Source: Rikenellaceae bacterium
GTDB lineage: Bacteria > Bacteroidota > Bacteroidia > Bacteroidales > Rikenellaceae
Length of the DNA stretch: 64,000 nucleotides
Assembly (NCBI GenBank): GCA_009783565.1
Contig: WRDF01000010.1
Coordinates: 1-64,000 of the forward strand
Reading direction: 5' to 3'
The notes below the pieces were generated by a model. That model was not told the DNA's origin. It searched no databases and saw nothing but the letters and a program-made list of their open reading frames with translations. Made by a program: the position numbers and the translations under genes. Positions 24,559 to 34,744 of this stretch are shown here, piece after piece; positions within the stretch are counted from its first letter, which is position 1; each line of letters starts with the position of its first letter.

Positions 24559-26745
24559 TTATGCAATAGACATCAGTTCGCGATACTTGGGCAGCGGCCA
24601 GAGGCGGTCGTCTACAATAAGTTCCAGCTTGTCGATATGCTCGCGAATGGCGGTTATGTAGGGTCGAACCTCGGTTTCGTAACCCATCGCGCGCTCCGAA
24701 AGGCTCTCTACGGCATTCCATTTTTTACGCGCCTCTATCATGTTATGAGTGTTCTCGCGAATGAACTGCACATGCTCCACCATCTCGTGAATGGTCTTCA
24801 TCTCCTCGCCGGCCAGCGACTCGAATTCGTCGGGGAAAACCTCCTTGATGCCCCGAATGTTTTCGATCAGGATGTTCTGATAGGCGATCGCCGTGGGGAT
24901 GATATGATTGGTCGCCAAGTCGCCGATTATACGCGATTCGATCTGTGCCTTTTTAATAAATGTCTCGTTTTTGATCTCGTACCGCGCTGTGAGTTCCGTC
25001 CGTGTCAGTACGCCGAAACGCTCGAACAGAGCTACGCTTTCTGGACGCAGATATTCCCTGAACGCCTGCGGAACGTTGTTCACCGAGCGCAGACCACGCC
25101 GTGCGGCCTCTTCGGCCCACTCGCAGCTGTAACCGTTGCCCTCGAAACGGATATTTTTTGATGCGGCGATGTAACGGCGTATAACTTGCAGTATAGCCTC
25201 GTCTTTTTTGACATCTTTTTCGATCAGCGCATCCACTTCGGCCTTAAAATCGTAGAGAGCCTCCGCTACCGCCGTGTTGATAACGATCAGCGGCAGGGCG
25301 CAGTTCGACGACGACCCCGTGGCGCGAAACTCGAACCGGTTGCCCGTGAAAGCGAACGGCGACGTGCGGTTGCGGTCGGTGTTGTCGAGCAGGATTTCGG
25401 GTATTTTGCCTATGTCGAGCTTTATCTCGGTCTTCTCGTCGGGCGACATTTTCTTGTGCGACACGCGCCGTTCTATGAAATCGAGCGCGGCGTCCATCGT
25501 CGTGCCCGTGAAAACCGACAATATGGACGGCGGAGCTTCGTGGCCGCCCAGGCGATGGGAGTTGGTCTCGGTGGCTATCGACGCCATCATGAGCGACCCG
25601 TGCTCGGCGGCGGCTTTGAGCGTACAGACGAAGAACGTGAGGAACTGAATGTTCGTTTTGGGTGTTTTGCCCGGCGCGAGCAGGTTCACACCCGTATTCG
25701 TGGCCAGCGACCAGTTGCAGTGCTTGCCCGACCCGTTCACACCCATATATGGTTTCTCGTGGAACAGCACGCGCAGTTTGTGGCGTGAGGCGGTCTTGCG
25801 CATTACGGTCATCAGCAGCGTATTGTGGTCGACCGCAATGTTGGCCTCCTCGAACATCGGCGCACACTCGAACTGGCTCGGGGCGACCTCGTTATGGCGC
25901 GTTTTGAGCGGAATGCCGAGGCGGTAGGCCTGCTCTTCGAACTCTTTCATGAAATTCATCACACGGTGGGGGATTGCGCCCCAATAATGGTCGTCCAGCT
26001 GCTGGTCTTTGGCGGCGGTGTGCCCCATCAGAGTACGGCCGCACTGCGCAAGGTCAGGACGCGCACGGAAAAGCGCCTCGTCAACAAGGAAATACTCCTG
26101 CTCCCAACCCAGCGTAGCCACTACTTTCGTTATCTCGCGGTCGAACAGCTGGCCGACCTCTACGGCCGCTTTGTCCAACGCCGCGAGCGATTTGAGCAGC
26201 GGCGTTTTGAAGTCGAGCGCCTCGCCCGTGTAGGCCACGAAAATACTCGGTATGCAAAGTGTTTTATCGACAATAAAAGCGGGTGACGAAGGGTCCCAAG
26301 CGCTGTATCCGCGCGCTTCGAACGTGTTGCGCAGTCCGCCGTTGGGGAACGCCGATGCGTCGGGCTCTTGCTGAACGAGCAGTTCGCCGCGGAATGTTTC
26401 GAACGATCCGCCGCCACTGACAGGCTCGAAAAAAGCATCGTGCTTCTCCGCCGTAGAGTCGTTCAGGGGCTGAAACCAGTGGGTGTAATGCGTTGCGCCG
26501 CGCTCCATAGCCCATGTCTTCATGCCCAGAGCCACCTGGTCGGCCACTTTGCGGTCGATGCGGCGGCCGTCGTCGATGGCATCGACGACGGCACGCCGCA
26601 CCTCGCGCGGCAGGTATTGACGCATCTGTCGCTCGTCGAAAACGTCGATGCCGAAATATTCGGAAACTTTTTTGTCGGTAAGTTGCGGCTCGATAATCTC
26701 GCGCCGTGAAATTTCGTCGAAAGCAAGCAGGCGGAATGATGTCAT
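24559..26745 (-). CDS. glnN: Glutamine synthetase type III
   Basis: Ammonium-assimilating enzyme of the GSIII class typical of Bacteroides relatives. The 728-residue length and segments such as GWEQEYFLVDEALF, ETRHNEVAPSQFE-like KTRHNEVAPSQFECAPMFEE, HEKPYMGVNGSGKHCNWSLA and SPFAFTGNRFEFRATGSSSN identify it. Metal-binding Glu and ATP-site residues are present. It has its own upstream region with a minus-strand TACTTTTG at 26782-26775. Nitrogen control is likely but no operator is visible. Confidence 0.97.
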   Translation of the reverse strand: MTSFRLLAFDEISRREIIEPQLTDKKVSEYFGIDVFDERQMRQYLPREVRRAVVDAIDDGRRIDRKVADQVALGMKTWAMERGATHYTHWFQPLNDSTAEKHDAFFEPVSGGGSFETFRGELLVQQEPDASAFPNGGLRNTFEARGYSAWDPSSPAFIVDKTLCIPSIFVAYTGEALDFKTPLLKSLAALDKAAVEVGQLFDREITKVVATLGWEQEYFLVDEALFRARPDLAQCGRTLMGHTAAKDQQLDDHYWGAIPHRVMNFMKEFEEQAYRLGIPLKTRHNEVAPSQFECAPMFEEANIAVDHNTLLMTVMRKTASRHKLRVLFHEKPYMGVNGSGKHCNWSLATNTGVNLLAPGKTPKTNIQFLTFFVCTLKAAAEHGSLMMASIATETNSHRLGGHEAPPSILSVFTGTTMDAALDFIERRVSHKKMSPDEKTEIKLDIGKIPEILLDNTDRNRTSPFAFTGNRFEFRATGSSSNCALPLIVINTAVAEALYDFKAEVDALIEKDVKKDEAILQVIRRYIAASKNIRFEGNGYSCEWAEEAARRGLRSVNNVPQAFREYLRPESVALFERFGVLTRTELTARYEIKNETFIKKAQIESRIIGDLATNHIIPTAIAYQNILIENIRGIKEVFPDEFESLAGEEMKTIHEMVEHVQFIRENTHNMIEARKKWNAVESLSERAMGYETEVRPYITAIREHIDKLELIVDDRLWPLPKYRELMSIA

Positions 26746-26774
26746 GTGTGTTATGTGTTTTATCGATTCGCCGA

Positions 26775-26782
26775 CAAAAGTA
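26775..26782 (-). promoter_or_regulatory. -7 box TACTTTTG for glnN
   Basis: The plus-strand CAAAAGTA gives TACTTTTG on the minus strand, 30 bases before the glnN ATG. No clear -33 element is seen, which may mean an activator is needed. Confidence 0.45.
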
Positions 26783-26895
26783 TATCTTTTTTTGATGAGC
26801 GCCTAATTTTACAGGGGGTATTTCGAAAAAACACCGATAAAAATAAAGAATACCCCCGAAAAAATAGTCGTCACGACAGAAAAACACAAAGCAAA

Positions 26896-27007
26896 TGTCA
26901 TTCCGAACGTCCCGTAGGGACGGAGGAATCTATCGCTAGTTTATAAATTCAAAGACAGACGAGCGATAGATTCCTCGTCGGCGCTACGCGCCTTGCTCGG
27001 AATGACA
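26896..27007. repeat. Dispersed repeat C, copy 3
   Basis: A full copy from TGTCATTCCGAACG to CTCGGAATGACA, with the core GAGGAATCTATCGCTAGTTT and GAGCGATAGATTCCTC. A fragment of D (CTGGAAGCTACGCGCGCGTG) follows at 27018. The remaining glnN-groES gap holds only promoters. Confidence 0.85.
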
Positions 27008-27064
27008 GTCAGCAGACTGGAAGCTACGCGCGCGTGTGACATTTTGTCAGTGCGATATGCCGGA

Positions 27065-27096
27065 TTTGCGTTTGGCATAGTATATGATTATCTTTG
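27065..27096 (+). promoter_or_regulatory. groESL promoter (TTTG-N20-TATCTTTG)
   Basis: TTTG (27065-27068) and TATCTTTG (27089-27096) have the optimal 20-nt spacing. The leader is about 30 nt. No CIRCE element or sigma32-like box is visible, so heat control, if any, works otherwise. Confidence 0.8.
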
Positions 27097-27133
27097 CACT
27101 CAGAAAAACAAACCTATAAAAATACTTTTCAAA

Positions 27134-29047
<1,914 letters not shown>

Positions 29048-29048
<1 letters not shown>

Positions 29049-29176
29049 TGGGAACTCCTAAAATCCCCAAAATACTGCGTTACACGCCCTCGCCAAAATG
29101 CTCACTTACGTTTAAGTAAGTTCCGCTTTTGTCTCGGTCGCAAGCCTTGTCTTTTGGGGATTTTAGAAGTTCCCAT
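29048..29176. repeat. Large inverted repeat with internal hairpin after groEL
   Basis: Arms 29048-29072 and 29152-29176 (ATGGGAACTcCTAAAATCCC type) are complementary over 25 bp with one mismatch. The 79-nt interior contains the perfect ACTTAC-GTTTAA-GTAAGT hairpin (29103-29120). It is not of the A-E families and could be a small mobile palindromic element or a structured 3' end of the groESL mRNA. Confidence 0.7.
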
Positions 29177-29178
29177 AA

Positions 29179-29272
29179 CGCTAGTGTTTTCCGGCCTGCC
29201 GGAAAACTGTCATTGCGGCATCCGAGCCGCAATCTAATCCAAATGAGACTGCGGATCAAGTCCGCAGTGACA
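29179..29272. repeat. Repeats D and A (long form)
   Basis: D is reduced to GTGTTTTCCGGCCTGCCGG (29183-29204). A follows as TGTCATTGCGG to CAAGTCCGCAGTGACA, with an internal spacer of about 25 nt. Confidence 0.7.
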
Positions 29273-29274
29273 AA

Positions 29275-29312
29275 ATTAAAATGGGGCGTCTTCATAGACG
29301 CCCCATTTTAAT
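29275..29312. terminator. Bidirectional terminator, groEL side and EEP gene
   Basis: ATTAAAATGGGGCGTC (29275-29290) pairs perfectly with GACGCCCCATTTTAAT (29297-29312). It covers the stop codon of the minus-strand gene and serves both convergent genes. Confidence 0.9.
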
Positions 29313-30246
29313 CCCCGACTTCCAGCGCCACCCATACCGGCAGGTGGTCGCTGAAACCGCCGGTATAGCGGCGGCCGGTAAAGGTGCGCAGCGGCCACCC
29401 GCCTCGGCGCGTGCGGTCGTTGTGTAGCATATATGGTTTGATGAAGATGCCGCTTTGTCGATTGCCGAAATGATTGTCGAAAAGCCGGTGGCACAGAAAA
29501 ATGTTGTCATAGAGCAGCCAGCGACCGTTGTAAACATAGCTCCCCGCACCGTCGGCGGCGAGCGTGGCGAGCGGTGAGAAGAACATACTGTCGCGTAGCA
29601 ACGTGCGGCGCATAATGCGCTCGCGGGGTGCAGCATTGAAGTCGCCGAGAATCAGCAGGCGGCTCGCCGTATCGGCCGTGTGTAGCGAATCGGCAAACGA
29701 GCGCAATCTGTCTAAGGCGCGCTCGCGTACCGCACGGCTGTTGAGTTTCGACGGCAGGTGGACGACCACGATGTCTATGCGCCGGCCGTGCAGTTCGCCG
29801 CGCACATAAAGAAACATGCGCGACGTGCGCGAATCTATGGTGCGCACGTCGGCAGGGATGAATTTGTCGCCTTTGTAGAGCAGCGCGAGATTGCGTCCGC
29901 CTGCGCGTGCGGTTTCTTCGAGAATGATAAAGTTGTAGTCCGTTCTCAGCCTCAGCGCCAGATCGCGCACAACGCCCTCGTTCTCCACTTCGCACAGACC
30001 TATCACGTCGAGTGCCATTTGGTCGATCACGCGCGCGAGGTTTGCGAGCTTGCTTTCGTAGCGTGCCGTGTTCCACTTGTTTCGCCCTTGCGGCGTAAAA
30101 GCACGGTCGTCGTAATGCATGTTTGGGATGGTGTCGAAAAGATTCTCGACGTTCCAGAACCCCACCGTCGCCGTGCGTTGCTGTCCCGCCGCAGGCATGA
30201 CTGCCAGCAAAAAGAATGTGAGAGATATGTAGTGGCGAAAAAGCAT
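29308..30246 (-). CDS. Exported endonuclease/exonuclease/phosphatase (EEP) family protein
   Basis: Secreted metal-dependent phosphodiesterase or nuclease of 312 residues. A signal peptide (MLFRHYISLTFFLLAVMPAAGQ) precedes the EEP fold: VGFWNVENLF (Asn), DVIGLCEVENEG (metal Glu), IVVVHLPSK (His), LLILGDFNAAP (Asp, Asn) and a late SDHLP (Asp-His). All catalytic positions are intact. Whether it acts on nucleic acid or on other phosphodiesters is unknown. It is downstream of typA on the same strand. Confidence 0.9.
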   Translation of the reverse strand: MLFRHYISLTFFLLAVMPAAGQQRTATVGFWNVENLFDTIPNMHYDDRAFTPQGRNKWNTARYESKLANLARVIDQMALDVIGLCEVENEGVVRDLALRLRTDYNFIILEETARAGGRNLALLYKGDKFIPADVRTIDSRTSRMFLYVRGELHGRRIDIVVVHLPSKLNSRAVRERALDRLRSFADSLHTADTASRLLILGDFNAAPRERIMRRTLLRDSMFFSPLATLAADGAGSYVYNGRWLLYDNIFLCHRLFDNHFGNRQSGIFIKPYMLHNDRTRRGGWPLRTFTGRRYTGGFSDHLPVWVALEVGD

Positions 30247-30253
30247 AGCTATT

Positions 30254-30314
30254 GGGTTTCGTGTGCGGCGTGCCGCGTGACTTTCGCGTCAGCGAAAGTC
30301 ACCCTCCGGATAGC
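30254..30314. repeat. Repeat E hairpin between typA and the EEP gene
   Basis: GCGGCGTGCCGCG is followed by GTGACTTTCGC-GTCA-GCGAAAGTCAC (30277-30302, perfect 11-bp stem), bracketed by GGGTTT and AAACCC. Related modules are at 32300, 37600 and 39487. Confidence 0.65.
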
Positions 30315-30321
30315 AAACCCC

Positions 30322-32124
30322 TTACTTCGTAGCACGTTTCCGTGCGTTCTCATCGAGCAGAATCTTGCGCAAGCGAATGACTTTCGGCGTTACTTCGACA
30401 TATTCGTCCTCGTTGATATATTCGAGCGCTTCTTCCAGCGAGAAGATAACGGCCGGCGCGATGCTCATTTTTTCGTCCGCTCCGCTCGCCCGCATGTTGG
30501 TGAGTTTCTTGCTCTTGGTGAGGTTGATACCCATGTCTTCGCTGCGCGTGTTTTCGCCCACGACCTGACCGTTGTAAATCTCGTCGCCAGGCGGGACAAA
30601 GAATCGCCCGCGATCCTGTAACTTGTTGATAGCGTAGGCATAAGCCGTGCCCGTCTCCAAAGAGATAAGCGATCCGTTTATGCGCATCTCGATGTCGCCT
30701 TTCCACGCCTCGAACGCGCGGAAGCGGTGCGACATCACTGCCTCGCCGGCAGTTGCGGTCAGCAGATTCGCGCGCAGACCTATTATGCCGCGCGATGGGA
30801 TTTCGAAGTCGAGACGTGTGCGATCGCCGACGGTCTCCATGTTCAGAAGCACTCCGCGACGCTTGGTCGCCATCTCGATGGCGCGCCCCGAATATTCTTC
30901 CGGCAGGTCGATGGTCAGCTCTTCGACCGGCTCGCATTTTTTGCCGTCGATCTCGCGGATGATCACCTGCGGCTGTCCAACCTGCAACTCATACCCCTCG
31001 CGGCGCATCGTTTCGATAAGCACCGAGAGGTGCAGCACGCCGCGCCCGTAGACCACGAAGCTGTCGGCCGATGCGCCTGGTGTGACCCTCAGCGCAAGGT
31101 TCTTTTCGAGTTCGCGGTCGAGCCGTTCTTTGAGGTGACGCGAGGTAACGAATTTTCCGTCGCGCCCGAAGAACGGCGAGTCGTTTATCGTGAAGAGCAT
31201 ACTCATCGTCGGCTCGTCGATGGCGATGGGGGCGAGCGGTTCGGGTGCGTCGGCATCGCACACCGTGTCGCCTATTTCAAAACCGTCGATACCCACCAGC
31301 GCGCAAATTTCGCCGCTCGCGGCCTGCTCCACCTTGCTCTTGCCCAGCCCGTCGAACACCATCAGCTCCTTTATCCGTGTGCGCACCATCGTCTCGCCGT
31401 CGCGCTTGGCCAGAGTGACATGCTGACCCGTTCGCAGTACCCCGCGCGTGATACGTCCCACGGCGATACGCCCGAGATATGGCGAATGTTCGAGCGAGGT
31501 TATGAGCATCTGAGGTGTGCCCTCGACCGTCGGCGGCGCAGGTATTTCGTCGATTATGGTGTCCAGAAGCGGAACTATGCTGTCGGTCGCCTCTTTCCAC
31601 TTGTGCGACATCCAGCCCTGCTTGGCGCTGCCGTAAATAGTTTTGAAATCGAGTTGCTCTTCCGTAGCGCCGAGTGTGAACATCAGGTCGAATACCTGCT
31701 CCTGAACGTACTCCGGACGGCAATTCGGCTTGTCCACCTTATTTATCACCACCACCGGTTTTTTGCCCAGCGCCAGCGCTTTTTGCAGTACGAACCGCGT
31801 CTGCGGCATCGTGCCCTCGAACGCATCGACCAACAGCAGCACGCCGTCGGCCATGTTAAGCACACGCTCCACCTCGCCTCCGAAATCGGAGTGGCCGGGA
31901 GTGTCTATCACATTGATCTTGTAGCCGTTGTGGTTTACAGAAACGTTTTTTGAAAGAATAGTGATGCCGCGCTCGCGTTCGAGGTCGTTGTTGTCCATTA
32001 TCAGTTCTCCGGAGGCTGCCGCGCCCCCGCGAATTAGGAGGCCGTGATGGATCATCTTATCTACGAGAGTCGTCTTGCCGTGATCGACGTGAGCAATGAT
32101 GGCGATGTTGCGGATTTTTTGCAT
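30322..32124 (-). CDS. typA: Translational GTPase TypA/BipA
   Basis: Ribosome-associated GTPase that aids 50S assembly under stress. The 600-residue protein has G1 [15 protein letters not shown]2 region [15 protein letters not shown]3 [13 protein letters not shown]4 [10 protein letters not shown], an EF-Tu-like second domain and the C-terminal BipA-specific domain ([20 protein letters not shown]). Transcribed leftward, with repeats C and E in the region upstream. Confidence 0.98.
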   Translation of the reverse strand: MQKIRNIAIIAHVDHGKTTLVDKMIHHGLLIRGGAAASGELIMDNNDLERERGITILSKNVSVNHNGYKINVIDTPGHSDFGGEVERVLNMADGVLLLVDAFEGTMPQTRFVLQKALALGKKPVVVINKVDKPNCRPEYVQEQVFDLMFTLGATEEQLDFKTIYGSAKQGWMSHKWKEATDSIVPLLDTIIDEIPAPPTVEGTPQMLITSLEHSPYLGRIAVGRITRGVLRTGQHVTLAKRDGETMVRTRIKELMVFDGLGKSKVEQAASGEICALVGIDGFEIGDTVCDADAPEPLAPIAIDEPTMSMLFTINDSPFFGRDGKFVTSRHLKERLDRELEKNLALRVTPGASADSFVVYGRGVLHLSVLIETMRREGYELQVGQPQVIIREIDGKKCEPVEELTIDLPEEYSGRAIEMATKRRGVLLNMETVGDRTRLDFEIPSRGIIGLRANLLTATAGEAVMSHRFRAFEAWKGDIEMRINGSLISLETGTAYAYAINKLQDRGRFFVPPGDEIYNGQVVGENTRSEDMGINLTKSKKLTNMRASGADEKMSIAPAVIFSLEEALEYINEDEYVEVTPKVIRLRKILLDENARKRATK

Positions 32125-32168
32125 TCAGATAATTTTAGGAGCGCAAAGATACGAAAAATGCCGGAGAA

Positions 32169-32279
32169 TTGTCACTCCGAACGTTTGCAAAGCACGCGGA
32201 GAAATCTATCGCTCGGTTGTCTTAGAACTTATGAACTAACGATAAATTCCTCCGCCCTGAAAGGGCGGAGGAATGACAA
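32169..32279. repeat. Dispersed repeat C, copy 4
   Basis: Runs from TTGTCACTCCGAACG to GGAGGAATGACAA. It is diverged in the middle (TCTTAGAACTTATGAACTAA), with the inverse core ACGATAAATTCC retained. Confidence 0.75.
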
Positions 32280-32280
32280 C

Positions 32281-32400
32281 TATCCGGCAGGGGCACTTTT
32301 GTGTTAGTAAAAGTGCCGCGTCACGCCGCCGCCCCACGCGGCGGGACGCTACATTTCATTTCGCGTCTTTCGCCGCCTACGGCGTGCCGAGTCGTTGCTT
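32281..32400. repeat. Repeat E block before frr's 3' end
   Basis: It contains GGCACTTTTGTGTTAGTAAAAGTGCC (a hairpin), then GCCGCCCCACGCGGCGGGACG, CTACATTTCATTTCGCGTC and GCCGCCTACGGCGTGCCG, which is the inverse of the E block at 39487-39590. Confidence 0.7.
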
Positions 32401-32418
32401 GGAGTCGCCACAAATGAC

Positions 32419-32982
32419 TTACACGGTCATAATTTCGTGTTCTTTTTCGGCGACCACTTCGTCGAGCTTTTTGCCGAACCGGTCGATCAGCTTTTGCGCA
32501 TCCGCCTCGCCGTCCTTTGCCATATCCTCAGGCATGCCGTCCTTCTGGGCCTTTTTGAACGCCTCGACCGCATCGCGCCGCGCATTGCGCAAGCTCACGC
32601 GCGCCGTTTCTGCTTCCGCTTTCACCTGCTTGACCAACATCACGCGACGCTCTTCGGTGAGCGGAGGAATCGTGAGCCGTATCTGCTCGCCGTTATTCGA
32701 CGGCGTGAGACCGATATTCGAGACGAGAATCGCCTTCTCGATCGCCGGTATCAGTCCCTTTTCCCACGGCTGAATCAGGATCGTGCGCGCATCGGGGATA
32801 TTCACGCTCGCCACCTGCGAGATCGGCACCTGGCCGCCGTAATAATTCACCGTAACGCCGTTAAGCACATTCTGGCTGGCTTTGCCCGCGCGAATGCTCT
32901 GCAACTCTTCCTGCAAGAACGCGATCGACTTCTCCATCTTCTCTGTCGCCGCGCCGAGTATCAATTTCGATTCTTCGGACAT
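32419..32982 (-). CDS. frr: Ribosome recycling factor
   Basis: Releases ribosomes from mRNA after termination, with EF-G. The 187-residue protein has the long coiled-coil stem (EESKLILGAATEKMEKSIAF, LQEELQSIRAGKASQNVLNG) and the family ends VNYYGGQVPISQVASVNIPD and LTEERRVMLVKQVK. In most bacteria pyrH lies directly upstream of frr; here about 1 kb of AT-rich foreign-looking DNA separates them. Confidence 0.97.
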   Translation of the reverse strand: MSEESKLILGAATEKMEKSIAFLQEELQSIRAGKASQNVLNGVTVNYYGGQVPISQVASVNIPDARTILIQPWEKGLIPAIEKAILVSNIGLTPSNNGEQIRLTIPPLTEERRVMLVKQVKAEAETARVSLRNARRDAVEAFKKAQKDGMPEDMAKDGEADAQKLIDRFGKKLDEVVAEKEHEIMTV

Positions 32983-33011
32983 AATATTTTGTATTATGAG
33001 TTATTAACTTA

Positions 33012-33088
33012 GTTATTCTTCAACAAGATCGAGTATCCAATTTATCCATGAAAGAACCGTCGAGTGTCCGACGTGTTACATTTTTATC
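33012..33088 (-). other. AT-rich remnant downstream of the 40-residue ORF
   Basis: Short minus-strand frames here read GHSTVLSWINWILDLVEE before a stop and, in another frame, RRTLDGSFMDKLD. Neither has a start. They look like scraps of coding DNA left at the edge of the insert. Confidence 0.3.
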
Positions 33089-33211
33089 CTAAAAATCGTC
33101 AGCATAATAATATTCTTTGTCTTCTGTCCCATCACAAAACCCAGTTTCGTAAGCAAATTTGACAACTTGCTCAACTTCTCTCAAAGTAAATGTTTTCTTA
33201 GTGTTGCTCAT
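33089..33211 (-). CDS. Short protein coupled to the nuclease gene, function unknown
   Basis: A 40-residue frame, MSNTKKTFTLREVEQVVKFA followed by YETGFCDGTEDKEYYYADDF. Its ATG overlaps the TGA of the preceding nuclease gene by four bases (ATGA at 33211-33208), a sign of coupled translation. The sequence is acidic toward the end. It could be a small accessory or inhibitory protein of the nuclease, or a truncated end of a longer protein, since reading-frame scraps follow. No family recognised. Confidence 0.55.
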   Translation of the reverse strand: MSNTKKTFTLREVEQVVKFAYETGFCDGTEDKEYYYADDF

Positions 33212-33894
33212 ATTTTCATTTGTTGTTCGACTGCGCTTAATTCAGACATTTTCGTGTGTAAATCGGATACATATTGATAATCTATAAATTTCACCCTGTT
33301 TTTTGAGCTAACGATATAAAGTTTTGAATGAAAATCCTGCAAATCATTAAATTTCAGCAGTGAATTTTGTATATCTGTTGAATGTTCCACCTCAAAAATA
33401 GAAGACGGCAATTTTCTTTCATTAAACCAGATAACATCTATGGTTTTCGCTCTGCGAACTATGTTTGAATAGGTGAAATCATAAATGTCCTCCATGGAGG
33501 CAACGTTTTTCAATGGCTTGTGTAAAAATAATTTATTTTTATCCTGAGAAGGTATATACGTAAACATTCCTTTCATATTGCCTATTTCTACGAGTAAACC
33601 TTGATAATAAGAATGATTAAACTCTATGAGTTTATCGGAATTTTGTTCTTCCCCATCTTCTGCGATAATGCCTTGTTTTTCAAATTTATCTTTGTATTTC
33701 ACCAAAGCATATAATCCCGGTTTGATTTTGTAAATATTTTTATCAAGCTGAACTGTTCGTCTAATACTTGCATAAGGCGTTTTAGTTTTCCATTCACAGT
33801 CTTCGATTTTGAAAATCTCTTGGTTTATCTGTCCAAGCGTCGCAATGCCGCCTAAATTCTCAATCGTTCTGATTACTGCCTCGTATTGCTTCAT
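33208..33894 (-). CDS. Putative restriction-type nuclease with winged-helix N domain
   Basis: A 228-residue protein in AT-rich DNA unlike its neighbours. Residues 1-65 resemble the HARE/winged-helix domain (AVIRTIENLGGIATLGQINQ, then SIRRTVQ, then YALV). Residues 150-185 hold a PD-(D/E)XK-like site: IDVIWFN (Asp153), then FEVEHSTD (Glu168, Glu170), then LLKFNDLQ. The D...ExE pattern without Lys recalls BamHI (D94, E111, E113). Directly upstream lies a 34-codon remnant of an adenine methyltransferase gene, so this is best read as the restriction partner of a decayed R-M locus between frr and pyrH. Activity and target are unknown. Confidence 0.6.
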   Translation of the reverse strand: MKQYEAVIRTIENLGGIATLGQINQEIFKIEDCEWKTKTPYASIRRTVQLDKNIYKIKPGLYALVKYKDKFEKQGIIAEDGEEQNSDKLIEFNHSYYQGLLVEIGNMKGMFTYIPSQDKNKLFLHKPLKNVASMEDIYDFTYSNIVRRAKTIDVIWFNERKLPSSIFEVEHSTDIQNSLLKFNDLQDFHSKLYIVSSKNRVKFIDYQYVSDLHTKMSELSAVEQQMKI

Positions 33895-33905
33895 TTTTTA
33901 TGACG

Positions 33906-34010
33906 CTAATTAATTATACTTTTAGGCATAGCATTCATTATGGCATCCATGAGCTGCCTCTTTCCGCCAACCCACTTCACAAATGGAGATATTAACTTAT
34001 TTTTTGCCAT
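33906..34010 (-). pseudogene. Truncated Dam-type adenine methyltransferase (N-terminal remnant)
   Basis: The frame MAKNKLISPFVKWVGGKRQL followed by MDAIMNAMPKSIIN ends at TAG. The segment PFVKWVGGKRQL is the N-terminal AdoMet-binding signature of Dam/DpnM-type DNA adenine methyltransferases, which normally are about 260-300 residues long. The stop falls just where the family continues with a YxEPFxGGG-type motif. The rest of the enzyme is missing; the nuclease ATG begins 12 bp after the stop, so the deletion removed the methyltransferase body. Confidence 0.7.
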
Positions 34011-34020
34011 GATGTTACAG

Positions 34021-34725
34021 CTATTCCACGACCGTCCCTATCTTCTCGCCCGCCACTGCCCGTGCGAGATTGCCCTCCGTATCCATATCGAATACGACGA
34101 TCGGTAAACCATTTTCGCTGCACAGGGTGAACGCCGTGAGGTCCATCACCCGCAGTCCGCGCCGCAACACCTCGTCGAATGTTATGGTGTCGAACCGCGT
34201 CGCCATCGGGTCGCGTTTTGGGTCGGAGGTGTACACCCCATCCACGCGCGTCCCTTTGAGCAGAACTTCGGCCTCGATCTCGATACCGCGCAGCGCTGCC
34301 GCCGTGTCGGTGGTGAAATAGGGGTTCGACGTCCCGCCGCCGATTATCACTACCTGCCCCGCCGCGAGATATTCGAGTGCTTTTGCTTTCGAATAGAATT
34401 CGCCGACGGGTTCCATGCGTATGGCCGTCAGCACTTTACACCCGACGCCCGCCGCTTCGAGCGCCGATTGCAATGCAAGCGAATTGATCACCGTCGCGAG
34501 CATTCCCATCTGGTCGCCCTTAACTCTGTCGAACCCGCCTTGCGCGCCGCTAAGTCCGCGAAAGATATTCCCGCCGCCGATCACGATACCGATCTGCACG
34601 CCGCTTGCCGCGACGGCCTTTATCTGTCGCGCGTAGGACGCTAGCACCCCCGGCGAAAGTCCCTCGCCGTCCGACCCGCCGAGCGATTCGCCGCTGAGTT
34701 TAAGTAAAATTCGTTTATATTTCAT
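34021..34725 (-). CDS. pyrH: UMP kinase
   Basis: Phosphorylates UMP to UDP; the hexameric bacterial type. The 234-residue protein begins MKYKRILLKLSGESLGGSDG and contains IGIVIGGGNIFRGLSGAQGG, the RVKGDQMGMLATVINSLALQ region and GGGTSNPYFTTDTAAALRGI. It is 19 bp downstream of an OmpA-like gene on the same strand, and upstream of the R-M remnant and frr. Confidence 0.97.
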   Translation of the reverse strand: MKYKRILLKLSGESLGGSDGEGLSPGVLASYARQIKAVAASGVQIGIVIGGGNIFRGLSGAQGGFDRVKGDQMGMLATVINSLALQSALEAAGVGCKVLTAIRMEPVGEFYSKAKALEYLAAGQVVIIGGGTSNPYFTTDTAAALRGIEIEAEVLLKGTRVDGVYTSDPKRDPMATRFDTITFDEVLRRGLRVMDLTAFTLCSENGLPIVVFDMDTEGNLARAVAGEKIGTVVE

Positions 34726-34744
34726 GTTCGAAAATCCGTATTAA

